From contig CP092876.1 of assembly GCA_030710605.1 (NCBI GenBank), forward strand, positions 64,294,115 through 64,358,114: 64,000 bases of DNA, given 5' to 3'. Every line of letters starts with the position of its first letter. Position 1 is the first letter of the stretch. The notes under the pieces were generated by a model. The model searched no databases and had not been told where the DNA came from. It worked only from the letters and a program-made list of their open reading frames with translations. Of the stretch, positions 41,812 through 52,140 are shown piece after piece. The stretch comes from Cordylochernes scorpioides. Lineage: Eukaryota; Arthropoda; Arachnida; Pseudoscorpiones; Chernetidae. The position numbers and the translations under genes are program-made.

Positions 41812-42175
41812 AACTGAAGGTTTGGGAAGAAGACTTGGCTTATCAGTGGTGATCCTTCCCAATAATTTCGCCAATCTAGTGAGCGATTCCTCTAATAAAC
41901 GGCCACCTCTCTGAACGACCACTCTTATAAACTAACTTGATCTGATATAACCCAACCTCTAATGAGAGACCACCTCTAGAAAAGACCATCCCTGGACATT
42001 CCCATCCCTGGATATTTTTATTTTTCCGTTTATCATTACTCTTCACAATTCATCCTTTCATACCTCATCCCTAAGGTTGGAAATAATCGTTATTTCTCCT
42101 CTAGAAAAGACCAAAGAAGTAGCCGTGTTTTAGACTTTTGTGTCCACTGAGAGGATCTACTATGAATGAAGTCGA
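41812..42175. repeat. Composite of family E fragment, a MITE and foldback-family sequence
   Basis: 41812-41882 is family E. 41885-42175 has MITE-like ends (GATTCCTCTAATAAACGGCC, GAGAGGATCTACTATG) into which a foldback-family arm is inserted at about 41995-42112 (CATCCCTGGATATTTTTA, CATACCTCATCCC), inverted relative to the copy at 43230-43340. Confidence 0.5.
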
Positions 42176-42231
42176 TTCACACAGGAAAGCTGGTAGAGAA
42201 GCAGGATGGCCTCAGCGGACTATTAGAAGAG

Positions 42232-42445
42232 AAAATTTCTATAAAGTATAAAATAAGAATATAAACAGTAGCGTTTCTTTATTCGTGCAAAGTACAAGCT
42301 TTCGGATCTTTATAATCCTTTCACAGGCATGGCTATAAGTTGACAGAATGAAAGCTATGCCTTTGGAAGGATTATAAAGATCCGAGAGCTTGCACTTTAC
42401 ACAAATAAAGAAACGCATTGCTACCGTTTATATTTTTATTCTAAC
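42232..42445. repeat. Palindromic MITE
   Basis: Left AACAGTAGCGTTTCTTTATT, AAGTACAAGCTTTCGGATC, TTATAATCCTTTCACAGGC faces right CCTTTGGAAGGATTATAAAG, GATCCGAGAGCTTGCAC, AATAAAGAAACGC. Loop about 25 bp. Confidence 0.75.
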
Positions 42446-42788
42446 GGACTCTGTTGGCCCATGTTCCAGCTATGTCGAGGCAGGAGTCTGGAGGATAGAT
42501 ATACCTTGGGGTTGTCAACTATGCAAGATAATAACTAATACTTTTTATAAATTCAATTGCCATTTATCGATGACATTTGTCATAGTTATATATAAGTTTT
42601 GGGAAATTATATTATTGCAGTAAGGTCTATATAGATAAAATTGGATGTTATGTGTAAAAGGAAACACATTTCCAGAAAATAATTATTACAAATTTAATTG
42701 CTATTACTAGACGCTTTGGCCGTCTCCCCTATATCCACATGGGAAATATAAAAGTGTATTAATACATTGATTAAAACAATTATTTTCG

Positions 42789-43076
42789 AAAAGGGGGTCG
42801 GTAGAAGGGTTGTCTAAACCAAGATCGAATATTACAAATATGATACTTCTTGTACAACCCGGGATAGAATCCCGCTCCGAGGGCCCCCGATTCTTGCAAA
42901 AGTCCAACCCCACCAGCGAGTGCATGTAACCAAACGGGGTTCTAGCACATTTGTAAATGCAAAAGTCGAACTGTTTTTCACATGTGTAGACATGTGGTGA
43001 ACTTACAGTAAAAGCAGTCGCTAACTATACCCGCTATGATTATAGTGGCCTGTACCATGTGTACTTGGGATAAATG
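42789..43076 (+). mobile_element. SINE family C, copy
   Basis: Head GGGGGTCGGTAGAAGGGTTG, a degraded B-box region, body AAAAGTCCAACCCCACCAG and CACATGTGTAGACATGTGG, end TGTACTTGGGATAAATG plus A run. Confidence 0.65.
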
Positions 43077-43209
43077 AAAAAAAAATCGAAAAAAAAAAGA
43101 CTTTTTAAATTTAAGAATACATTTTGAGAGACTTTTTTATTCAAGATTATTACAGACTCTATAATATAATGCGGCTTGTAATTGTAAAACGACATTTGAA
43201 ATACTATCC

Positions 43210-43414
43210 CGCATGTGTTTCTTTTCAACGAAAAATCAAAATTTAGTTCAAGAAGAAATAACGATTATTTCTAACCTTTGGGATGAGGTATGAAAGGGTG
43301 AATTGTGAAGAGTAATGATAAACGGAAAAATAAAAGTGTCCAGGGATGGGAATCGAACCCACAGTGTTCCGCTTACCGGGCAGATGCCATGTCCACTAGG
43401 CTACCCTGGACTAT
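43210..43414 (-). mobile_element. Foldback-family element with complete tRNA-like region, interrupted
   Basis: 43210-43335 is one arm of the family seen intact at 57744-58089. It is followed by a tRNA-like stretch (43339-43410; minus strand TCCAGGGTAGCCTAGTGGAC, then GGGTTCGATTCCC and CCCTGGA, a seven-pair acceptor stem). The other arm is missing because a Penelope-like element inserted at 43403-43414. Confidence 0.55.
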
Positions 43415-44441
43415 TCATGGTAAACGGATTGCGGATTTCGACAATTTAGAAATAGGAGATCATATATCGCCGCAACTCTTTTTTTTTTTATTAACGCGAT
43501 TAAAGGAAGCTTTCGGGCAAGCCCTTCTTCAGCTAACTATAGTGTACAAACACCCACTGCTCATCAAAAATAGAATACAATAAAGAACTTAATTTTATCG
43601 AAAACCAGCTTCTTAAATCTGGATATCCGCTTCCTTTCATTAAAAGAAATAGATATAAACCAGGGACCCCCAGAAATAACTCCAATCATTACATCTCCAC
43701 CTGTTACTTACCATATACAGAATCTACAATAACAATAGTCCGCAAACTTAAAAGTTTTGGCATAAAAACCATCTTTAAAAGTTCCCCTTCCATAGCCTCG
43801 ATTCTAAGAAACCCAATCACCAAAAGCACCGACCAGAAACAGAAAAAAATATTTAGTTTACCCAATTCCCTGCCTCAACTGCAATAGTGTCTACATCGGC
43901 GAAACATCAAGAGATCTTTCAATCAGAATCAAAGAACACCAAAGAAACGTTTCCAAACTTAACCCAAACTCTTTAATAGTCGACCACGTCAGAGAAACCG
44001 GACATACTCCAGACTTCAATAATACCAGAATCCTCCATAAAAAGGCCAAAACTAAAACCCAAAGACTCATTCTTGAAGCAATAGAAACCATGAAGCACCC
44101 TAAACCATTAAACAAAAGTATACAGTTGCCATCACAATACGTTCCCCTTCTATCCTAAAAAAAAAATATTCAAAAGCCATATAAAACAATAGCCATTTCA
44201 TTTTTCTCTCCACTAAACTGTCTATAGTTGATTCTTTATATTTATTCAATTATGTAAATTTCTTTAAGATATTTTGTACTATATTTACATAGATTCCTCT
44301 TTAAAAACGATATATAATCTCTCTCTCGCTTGTCTTGTTTGTACACTATAGTTAGCTGAAGAAGGGCTTGCCCGAAAGCTTCCTTTAATCGCGTTAATAA
44401 AAAAAAAAGAGTTGCGGCGATATATTATCTCCTATTTCTAA
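43415..44441 (+). mobile_element. Penelope-like element, 5'-truncated, with inverted terminal copies
   Basis: ACCCTGGACTAT at 43403-43414 and 44442-44453 is a 12-bp target duplication. Inside, about 105 bp at 43447-43552 and 44336-44440 are inverted copies (GAAGAAGGGCTTGCCCGAAA, TTAATCGCGTTAATAAA, GTTGCGGCGATATAT). Only the C-terminal part of the protein remains between them. Confidence 0.75.
43567..44158 (+). pseudogene. Penelope-like RT end plus GIY-YIG endonuclease
   Basis: The first part reads LPYTESTITIVRKLKSFGIK and IFKSSPSIASILRNP, the region just after the reverse transcriptase in Penelope elements. Near 43865 one base disrupts the frame. It then continues PCLNCNSVYIGETSRDLSIR, KEHQRNVS and VDHVRETGH, a GIY-YIG nuclease core with its tyrosine, arginine and the CCHH-like Cys pair. 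ILEAIETMKHPKPLNKS closes it. The reverse transcriptase itself is absent. Confidence 0.75.
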
Positions 44442-44523
44442 ACCCTGGACTATATTGTACTATAAAAATTAATATAAAAAAAAAAAACTTTGATATTTTT
44501 TCTAATTAATAAAAAAAAAAAGA

Positions 44524-44596
44524 TGGAGATGCTGGGTATCGATCCCAGTACCTCTCACATGCTAAGCGAGCGCTCTACCATCTGAGCTACATCCCC
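44524..44596 (-). tRNA. tRNA-Ala (AGC)
   Basis: 73 nt. Minus strand begins GGGGATGTAGCTCAGATGG, anticodon loop CTTAGCATG, T arm CTGGGATCGATACCCAG, acceptor CATCTCC plus A. All four arms pair (G3-T70 is a wobble). The ATCGAT T-loop is normal for eukaryotic tRNA-Ala. A run of T on the minus strand follows as pol III terminator. It lies in an intron, same strand as the host gene. Confidence 0.93.
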
Positions 44597-45024
44597 TTGA
44601 GTACCAGATTCCAAAGGTCGTTTAATAATTAAAATGTCCAGTTGATATCTAGGTCAGAGAGCTCCACTCTGTTATACAAACGGTGTCTACCTGGACATGT
44701 CCACGTCATCCTATTCACACCCAGACATGGAACATTGATCGACTCAATGATTGGCAAATGTCATGTTTCCTTTACTTTTATTAATCAGTTTCAAAGAACA
44801 TCTTTTCCCGTATTTTGGATATTGTATAATAAACTGATATCAAGCATTTTAAATTGTCCATCCTATAGTAATTCTTTACTTGCAATTTGCGGAAGAGCAA
44901 TGCTCGATATATATCATTATATGTATTTCTACTGTACTCAAAGCTTATGATCCATAAGTTCATTTAAAATACCCTTTCCAAGAGTCTAGCTTCAGTATCG
45001 GTGTAAAAGGAAAACTGAAAAATG

Positions 45025-45215
45025 CAATATTACAGCAGTATGGTAGATTAAACTGGCGAAATCGCTGGGAGAGTTCACCACTGATGAGCCAGTCCCTCCC
45101 ATTATTTCACCATTGCAGTAAGGGCATTTTAGAAAATTGATTTATTTTAAAAAGAATCATACGTGTCAAAAATAGTTGAAATTTATTACAACAGATGGCG
45201 GGCCAGTACATCATA
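45025..45215 (-). repeat. Dispersed repeat, family E, copy
   Basis: TATGGTAGATTAAACTGGCG, AAATCGCTGGGAGAGTTCAC, CACTGATGAGCCAGTCCC, CATTGCAGTAAGGGCA and the ACAGATGGCGGGCCAGTAC end, which also terminates the 36.9-kb copy. Confidence 0.7.
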
Positions 45216-45238
45216 TTGATAGCAATTCTTTCTCTTTT

Positions 45239-45325
45239 TCTTGAAAATAAAGATACTTCGGTCAGGATATCTTTTTATTACCTCGACGTTTTGACAAAAA
45301 TTTTTTGTCCTCGTCAGTTGCCGGC
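45239..45325 (-). ncRNA. Hammerhead-ribozyme-like motif, mutated copy
   Basis: Minus strand CTGACGAG (45317-45310), a 7-8-bp stem GACAAAAA/TTTTTGTC, then AAAACGTC where the core needs GAAAC. Same flanks (AAAATAAAGATACTTCGG) as the element at 51.5 kb. One core base is changed, so probably inactive. Confidence 0.4.
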
Positions 45326-45447
45326 CAGGCAGCCTCTATCTTTCTCTTTTATCCTATAGGATTTTTAAGCTTCACAAGAATCATTTTTTCTTATGCGATG
45401 TGTAGAGTGTGTAGAGTCTTAAGAGTGTGTAGGTATTATGATATCCT

Positions 45448-46510
45448 CTATAATTCATTTTTAAAATTTATTGTTTCAATAGCTCTCAATGTTGTAATAA
45501 ACTCTTCGTCATTTATTAGTTTACGAATTTGAGGTCCAATGAAAATATCTTCCGTTATCTTAGAACAACTAATCTTCGGAAATTTAGTCATTAAATATTT
45601 AACAGCATCACTATCTTTCTTTAAAGCCTTTACAAAATTTTTCATTAACCCTAATTTGATATGTAAAGGGGGAAGAAGCATTTTTAGTTTATGGAAAAGC
45701 GGTGGATTTTCAACGTTTTGTTCACCTAATCGAAACATACTTATTTCAGGCCACATTTTTTGTATATAATGATTCTTTCTGTCTCTGCTGTCCCACTTGC
45801 ATAAAAAGCAAGGATACTTTGTGTTTCCTTTCTGCAAGCCCTGTAAAATTCCTATTGTTCCCTATTACGATAGACAGAGATTTTGGTTTGTGGTAACAAA
45901 AGGTTCCTTTGCTTTAATCTTGATCTAAAGATTTCTGCTGCTTCTTTTGATAGCCCTAGATCCCTAACTAGATCATTTAATGATGCCTGATCAAATAAAT
46001 GTGAAATTCCACTTTCATTTGAAATAAATTCAGGGTCTTCTAATTGATGATCATCTGCAAATGCTGTGTGCTGATCATCCTTTTTAATATAGGATTCTTG
46101 AACCGTTTTAGGAATCGGTATGGGGTTCTCGAGGTCGTGAGGAATAGGTTGCCTAGCTAATGGTATATCAGGCTAAATGTTAGTTTGCTTCTTTTTGCTA
46201 TTAAGGCCTGTGATTTTGCAGACACAGAAATAACAATCGTCATGGTGATTTTTTGGTTCTCGCCAAACCATTGGTACACCAAAGGGCATACCTTTTGATT
46301 CCCCCGATTTCCATTGCAAAAGCCCTTGATAGCACGTTCCGCACACACTATGGGGGCATCACCATTCGTCTTGATCACCTAAGGCCACACCAAAATATTC
46401 TTTATAGCATTCTTTTATCTTTGGGGTGATACGTTTCCTCTGTTTGGGAATTGTAAATTTTTCACAAATGTAGCAGAAATTTTCTGGATTAGCTTTGCAT
46501 TTACGCGGTA
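45448..46510 (-). pseudogene. Fragment of a multicopy arthropod protein family, internally deleted
   Basis: The minus strand encodes, in order, ANPENFCYICEKFTIPKQRK, CPHSVCGTCYQGLLQWKSGE, GVPMVWREPKNHHDDCYFC, IPLARQPIPHDLENP, LVRDLGLSKEAAEIFRSRLK, and after a break CFLCKWDSRDRKNHYIQKMW and LLPPLHIKLGLMKNFVKALK. These are landmarks of an uncharacterised multicopy family I recall from arthropod genomes (probably transposon-related). The stretch between VYRNRE and the CFLC.WDSR motif, about 80 residues in relatives, is deleted. There is a stop after LGDQDEW and other frame changes. Confidence 0.65.
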
Positions 46511-47059
46511 TTATTTATATATTTAAAAATATTCATGAAAATAAATGTATTGTTAAACATTTTCTTGATATAAAATAGCAATAGTATGCATTTCATCTAA
46601 ATGATGATTAAATTTTATGCTTACAAAGTCAATATCTTCAAAATATTTTGATGACAGCGATGACATCAGCTTCTTTATAAAATTAAATATTTTCAAATAA
46701 TTTTCAAAAAATTGAGCTAATTTTAAAAATGAAAGGTTATATTCATGATCTACGGATTGAAATTTACTAGAAACAACTTTCAAATATTGAGAAGGAAAAA
46801 GTGTGTGTACTAGTGTAATCATTAAAACTACGATAAGTGCTTTAATGGGGTGATAATAATAAGACTTAATGCCAAACGTGTAGGGAAGTAGTTTATTGAT
46901 GTATAATACAACAAACAACAACAAAAAGCTTTATCAAGGCCTTTTAGTCTTATACAGATTCTCCAAGCAGAAATGTAGGATACATGCAGGAAAACAGTAA
47001 TAGTACCTAATGGTATATACATTATTAATACAATCAAGCTAATAAATAACGCGCCATCT
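46511..47059. other. Intron sequence, no feature
   Basis: AT-rich; frames on the minus strand show no recognisable motif. Confidence 0.4.
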
Positions 47060-47245
47060 ATACATATAAAATAAAAGGACTTAAAAGCGCGAATGTTTCT
47101 TTTAAACATAATACAAATTTCTAATTTCTGATGAGCCAAGCCCTCCCAATATATTTTTCATCGCAGTAAGGACAGTAGAAATTTGTATTATGTTTAAAAG
47201 AAACATTCGTGCTTTTAAGTCCTTTTATTTTATAATAAATAGATT
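47060..47245. repeat. Family E copy in a palindromic setting
   Basis: CTGATGAGCCAAGCCCTCCC and CATCGCAGTAAGGACAGTAG (family E) sit between inverted arms AAAAGGACTTAAAAGCGCG / CGTGCTTTTAAGTCCTTTT and GAATGTTTCTTTTAAACAT / its complement. Confidence 0.65.
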
Positions 47246-47362
47246 AGTTTGATAAATTGTAGGTAAAGAAATTTATTATACCAGGATTTACCACGGAGTA
47301 TCTGCAAATGAAGATTAATTAATAATATAAGAAGCGAATATCAGTTGTATAAATATGCGTCG

Positions 47363-47676
47363 TCTTCTTCTTTCTTATCTCTTGATGGTGTGGGTGAAGT
47401 AGAATGCGTCTGCCTTAGTTATTAAGACTGGGAGCATTACTCAGTGGCAGGCCGACTTAGCTCCAAAAGAAATGGCCACCTCTGACATGAGGAACAGACG
47501 CCATGTGAAGCCGCTCCTAACATGGAGTACAAACGCTGCTCATCCTGTATCCCTGGATCAGGAACCTTTGCAGGGTACTATCAGCCGGGCCAGCTAAGCC
47601 CAGGATTTTTAGTGAGCTTGTTTCTGCTCCCCCTCCTCCTTTTTCATCCGGGCTTGGGACTGGCAAAGGCGGAGTT
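47363..47676. repeat. Dispersed repeat, family G, copy 2
   Basis: Second copy of 826-1151; differs by scattered substitutions and a short deletion after TCTTATCTC. Confidence 0.6.
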
Positions 47677-47817
47677 TAATATGCGTAGTGTGCTTTAATG
47701 ATTTATTTTAAGAAGAAATATAAGTGCCTCCCAATAGTATGTAAAATTATTAGATAGATAGTGTGTGTACTATAGAAACAAATCTATCACAGCTGTTTAC
47801 ACGACACAATGACCTAC

Positions 47818-47988
47818 CTGGGGAGAAGCGCCACCGCTCCCCGCGCCCCCCGTCCATCAGCTCGCCGTCCCCGGGTCCCCGCCATAGCGCCGCGCGGTTC
47901 CCCGGCCCATCGTACGTCAGCCGGAGTGGGGTCCCCGCTGCCCTGAGGGCCACGGAGAACTGGGCGGGCCACACGGGGCGGTGGACAG
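47818..47988 (-). CDS. Membrane protein (possible LolA-like family), first exon in window
   Basis: 171 nt; acceptor GAATGGGGTCTGCAG, donor CCCCAG|GTAGGT. Two bases start it, 56 codons follow, one base is left, matching exon 2. It encodes VHRPVWPAQFSVALRAAGTP then LRLTYDGPGNRAALWRGPGD and RGERWRFSP. The P.QFSV.L.......L.YD..GNR pattern is the main hint to a LolA-like domain. Because it starts with an acceptor and mid-codon, exon(s) with the signal peptide must lie further upstream; I find none up to 64 kb. Confidence 0.68.
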
Positions 47989-48011
47989 CTGCAGACCCCA
48001 TTCAATGAGGG

Positions 48012-48202
48012 ATAACTATTACGGTAGAACCTCCCTGTAAAGGACAACACCTAATTGCAGAGCTAAAGTGTACTTTAAGGAGATGTGTCCTCTTACCGGA
48101 GAGTTACTAAATCGTAAAAATGGTAATTTTGCAAATGAAAACTGTCCTTTGTAGAGAGGTGTCTTATAGCGCGAGTGCCCTCTCATAGAGGTTTTACTGT
48201 AT
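48012..48202. repeat. MITE family B, copy
   Basis: TACGGTAGAACCTCCCTGTA at left and GAGGTTTTACTGTA at right, with the reversed interior (AAAACTGTCCTTTGTAGAG). Confidence 0.7.
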
Positions 48203-48634
48203 ATACAGAAAGGAAATTCCAAATTTCAATAGAGTATTTCCATATAAAATTTCTTCGCCAATATCCTTATCAGGGGCGTTTTTATCACTAGAGCTGTAAA
48301 AAAGCATCGTGCTCGAAGTTCCCAACAGTAAAAAGACAAATTTACACCGTCTTTATTTTAACAAAATCTTATAACTACTACAAAGGTTGAAGTAAACACA
48401 TTGTGTTTGAATGCTATTTAATTATATTATTTCTCGTCAGATATCAAAATAATGCTCTAAAAGAAAAATATTCTTCTAAAAATAAGTTTTCTTTATACAC
48501 AGGTGCGCCTTGTAATTTATAATTTCGTGTAAATATTATGATTAATAAATATGATTAATAAATAATATGATTTTTTATTTGTAAAAACGCTCTCTCTCTC
48601 ATTTCTGTCCTCGCATATCTCTCTCTCCATCCAG

Positions 48635-48949
48635 TTTTCTACACCCGTGGCCCAAGTCATCATTCCCTCTCGGACCCCTCAGGAGAAGCTCGAGGAGCAG
48701 TTGGTGGAACTCTATTTTAACCTAGATTGTTATTCTCTCCTATACCCCATCTATGGAGAGGTTCCTGAAGATAAAGTACTGGGTGCGATCCTATATCTCT
48801 CTGAGAGAGAGCAACTTCTCAGGCAGCTCTCGCCAGAAAACAAGACCATTCTGTGCCCATTCCTCAACATTGTAATTAAGCATGTTGGGGACAACACCTC
48901 CATTATTGGCAAGCGCCTATCCGGACTCAGGGCGGCTTGTAGCCCTTGA
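48635..48949 (+). CDS. Terminal exon of an unidentified gene
   Basis: A pyrimidine tract and ATCCAG precede 48635; 104 codons run to TGA. The product FSTPVAQVIIPSRTPQEKLE, YFNLDCYSLLYPIYGE, LGAILYLSEREQLLRQLSPE then KTILCPFLNIVIKH has no family I recognise. It looks alpha-helical and has no Met near the start, so it is an internal or last exon. A poly(A) signal follows 120 nt later. It could equally be the 3' end of a retroelement, since it abuts family I and MITE B sequence. Confidence 0.45.
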   Translation, partial: FSTPVAQVIIPSRTPQEKLEEQLVELYFNLDCYSLLYPIYGEVPEDKVLGAILYLSEREQLLRQLSPENKTILCPFLNIVIKHVGDNTSIIGKRLSGLRAACSP

Positions 48950-49066
48950 TATAGTCTGGACGTCCCTCAGGGAAGCCCTCGGGTCTGATTTCAATGTATA
49001 TATTTAATTTATAATGCTGATAGCTGTAATTTTGTTGTAACTTTGTTTAGATGTTGACTGGAAGTC

Positions 49067-49072
49067 AATAAA
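49067..49072 (+). terminator. Poly(A) signal for the exon at 48635-48949
   Basis: AATAAA in GAAGTCAATAAAGTATG, followed by a TCTCTCTC run. Confidence 0.5.
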
Positions 49073-49164
49073 GTATGTTTTCAATCTCTCTCTCTCTCTC
49101 TTGCGAAGTGCCCCTGGATCTGCAGGCCTGGCTGTTTGGCGACGGCCTCCATTCCGGGCCACTA

Positions 49165-49313
49165 CAACTAACAAGCGTGGCGAAGGCTACCATCTACAAG
49201 TACCATCTTGGTCTTGAGTTGGGTAATGCAGGCAACACCTCGAAATCCCCACTCTGTGGGAAAGAACTCTTGCAGTCTTTCCCGCGGCAGGCACCACCAA
49301 TGACGACATTGTA
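49165..49313. repeat. Dispersed repeat, family I, copy 2
   Basis: Reverse complement of 14765-14950 with a few indels. Confidence 0.6.
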
Positions 49314-49317
49314 TATA

Positions 49318-49487
49318 TTCAGTAGAACTCCAAGGGAGGACACTCGCGCTAGAGGACACCTCTCTACAAAGGACAGTTCTCATTTGCAAAATTAACATTT
49401 TTATTATTTAGCATCTCTCTGGTAAGTGGACACCTATCCCTAAAGGACACTTTGGCTCTGCAATTAGGTGTCCTTTATAGGAAGGTT
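49318..49487. repeat. MITE family B, copy
   Basis: TTCAGTAGAACTCCAAGGGA at left and GGTGTCCTTTATAGGAAGG at right; right end truncated. It directly abuts family I. Confidence 0.6.
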
Positions 49488-50226
49488 GCTTTAAAAGAAA
49501 CTTCTGACTTCAAATAACTTGGAGATTCCTATATCCAAATCCCTGTTCTTATCACCCGAACGGCCATTCTGGCTGAACCTACGAATCTCAATGTCTCGAG
49601 TCATGACATTCACCATCCTTCTCAACCTGGTTCTATTCTGTGAGTTGCTTGTTCGCACCAAACCAATTCATCATTCATCACAGCCCAATATTTTGAGTGA
49701 ATGATCATAATCTGCTCAGGTATAAATGAAAATTTTATATTTTTAGACTATGACAAACACATGAAAAACTATAAAAATAGATTAATACAGTGAACAAGGT
49801 GTAACTTGAAAATGTATGATAAATGTCATCAAGTAAGTGTTTTTGTAAATATTCAAATACTTTTATCTATAATTTTATATTTTTAACTCTCGAACAATAT
49901 ATTAGAAAAAATAATCACTAATTTCTCATAGAATGCTTGATAGATGCTATATGAAACTTCAGTTCAAATGGGTACAAAGTGTCCCTAGCGGGACATAGAG
50001 TTTTTTTATTTATTTAAATTAATGAAACATTGTATGCACATTCAAGCGTAGTAAATATAATCATTATTATTATTATCGTCAATCGAAACACAACCCTTAT
50101 TAATACCTTTGGTCCTATATTCATATTCTCCTGAGAGATGCAGAAAGGGAGTGAAAAAGAAGGAAAGAGATTTAAACTTACAAAGCTTTATGGAAAATAG
50201 GTATATATAGAACTAAGATTAATTTG

Positions 50227-50260
<34 letters not shown>

Positions 50261-51490
50261 GTACATATCTTATGAGTTGATTTTTTTTTATATGAAGATT
50301 CTCGTAAGTTTTGGGAAAGGGTAAAAAGCAATTGACGTTTAAAATGTATATACAACTATAGAGCGTGTTTACACAATTTTAAAATATTGTATCAATCAAA
50401 ATCAAAATATTGTAGCATCAATTTTGATATTTATATTTGTTACTCTCTCTCTCATTGCTTATCTTGTATTTTATCAAATAGCATTTGTTCTTGCCTTAAA
50501 TAAATTGCTGTGTCATCCAGGAGTTTGTCTTTCCTAATTTTCCACGTGGCCACGGTGTTCCTTGGCAGAAACACGTCAGATCAATGTCAGTAGCTACAAT
50601 ATTTGCAAGCTGTGTGTTACAGCTTCCATAGGGAAGGAGCTATGTACCAGAATATATATTATTCTTTGAAAAGATTTTTAATTACGATATTCTCAAATTG
50701 ATACTCTGTTAATAAATTAAAAAATACTTTTTTACAATATTTTCTTTGGATGTTTGTGTGTAATTCATTAATATCTAGATATAATAATTAGCAAGAACAC
50801 AGAGATCCAAGGAATGACACTGAGATAAACATATCGATAGAAATATCGAGTTATTAATCTCTTTCGGCAAATAATTTGACATTTTCCAGGACGACGACAC
50901 CTCTCACCTAGTTCAATCTAGTCCGAGTCTATGATGGCTGACAAATTTACTGCCGCCCAAAATAGGATTCCGGCCAAGATAACATTGATGGTGGGTGAAA
51001 TAATTTCACCGGGAGCTCTCGACTTCATAACCGCGCAGATTTTTTTCCTCTTCCACGAAAATCTCTTCATATTCAAATGGCGGCAATTAACCTCGATGGT
51101 GGGCGCCCGGGCATTCCTGCTCCTCCTCCTTCGTTAGTCGCTCTGTCCACGGCTTGCCGAGATTTTGCCGTGGTTTACTTGGTTGTATGAGCTTTTTATT
51201 TTATTCTTTATCGATTTTTTACTTGGTTCTCTGAACTTTTTATCTAGTCTTTGGTGACTCTTTGCTTGGTTATCTGAGCTATGGTTCTCTAGCACCTTTA
51301 TTTCTATTTTATGTAAGCTAATATATTATTCTCTAGTAGTTTCAAGCGATTCTCAGGTGTCTCTTCAAGAAATTTTCCGGTATCCTCTTCTGTGGTTCTC
51401 TAGTATCTCTTCAGTAGTTTTCTGACATCTCTTTCCGGGATTTCTAGTGCTATTGCATCTATTAACTGTAGTCTCCGTTTTTTCTGACAT
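49488..51490. other. No gene seen
   Basis: AT-rich with a (TA)n run at about 50228-50259. A short GC-richer part at 50890-51140 has no splice-supported frame. From about 51180 a diffuse repetition of TCTCTAGTA and TTTTCTGACATCTCTTTCC units begins. Confidence 0.4.
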
Positions 51491-51498
51491 CTCTTTCC

Positions 51499-51660
51499 CA
51501 TTTATTGAAAATAAAGATACTTCGGCCAGTAAATCTTTTTTTTTTTACCTCGACGTTTCGACAAAAATCTTTTGTCCTCGTCAGGAGCAAACAAAAATTT
51601 GTGTCGAAACGTCGAGGTAAAAAAAAAATGTACTGGCCGAAGCATCTTTATTTTCAAGAA
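51499..51660. repeat. Inverted-repeat element with hammerhead-like core
   Basis: Left TTGAAAATAAAGATACTTCG, GGCCAGTA, TACCTCGACGTTTCGACAAA faces right TTTGTGTCGAAACGTCGAGG, TACTGGCCGAAGCATC, TTTATTTTCAAG. Arms about 65 bp. The same ends without the second arm occur at 45239. Confidence 0.75.
51546..51587 (-). ncRNA. Hammerhead-ribozyme-like motif
   Basis: Minus strand: CTGACGAG (51584-51577), stem II GACAAAA-GAT-TTTTGTC (seven pairs, three-base loop), GAAAC, then GTC as cleavage triplet, and GAG that can pair with CTC before CTGACGAG as a short stem I. Stem III is almost absent, as in the minimal hammerheads reported in Penelope-like retroelements. Activity untested. Confidence 0.5.
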
Positions 51661-52140
51661 ATATCAATGCCGGCCAGGTGACAAAAGTTACTATTCACGG
51701 GTTAACACACAAATACAATATACTAGGGCCTACAGTAAGAGTAACTTAAACACAGAAAAATCGTGGACTCAAAAGTACAACACCAAAAAAAAAGTAAATA
51801 ATAAATCACAATTTGTTAAATAAAAATAAAAACCAGTACTTAGCTTTATTGCTGCTTAGGTATGGATCGGACCGGGGTTACACAGGTATGCGACGAGATT
51901 GCCAGACACGGATAAATCACGCAGAGAACACTTTAAGCGTCCCCACACGATAATCCACCACACTGACCTCGACTCATACCATAGCCCCCTTTATATACAA
52001 ACATGACCACATTCGTCCAATGAGAAGGCGGGAGAGATTTGTTCACAAACAAACGAAAACAGAAATTCTTTCCACTAAAACCTGAGATACGATATGATAA
52101 GATTGCAAATATTTGTCAATATAATTTGACACAGGCAGCC
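51661..52140. other. No gene seen
   Basis: Unassigned sequence, moderately GC-rich at 51850-52020 with a TTTATATAC motif. No second copy in the window. Confidence 0.35.
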
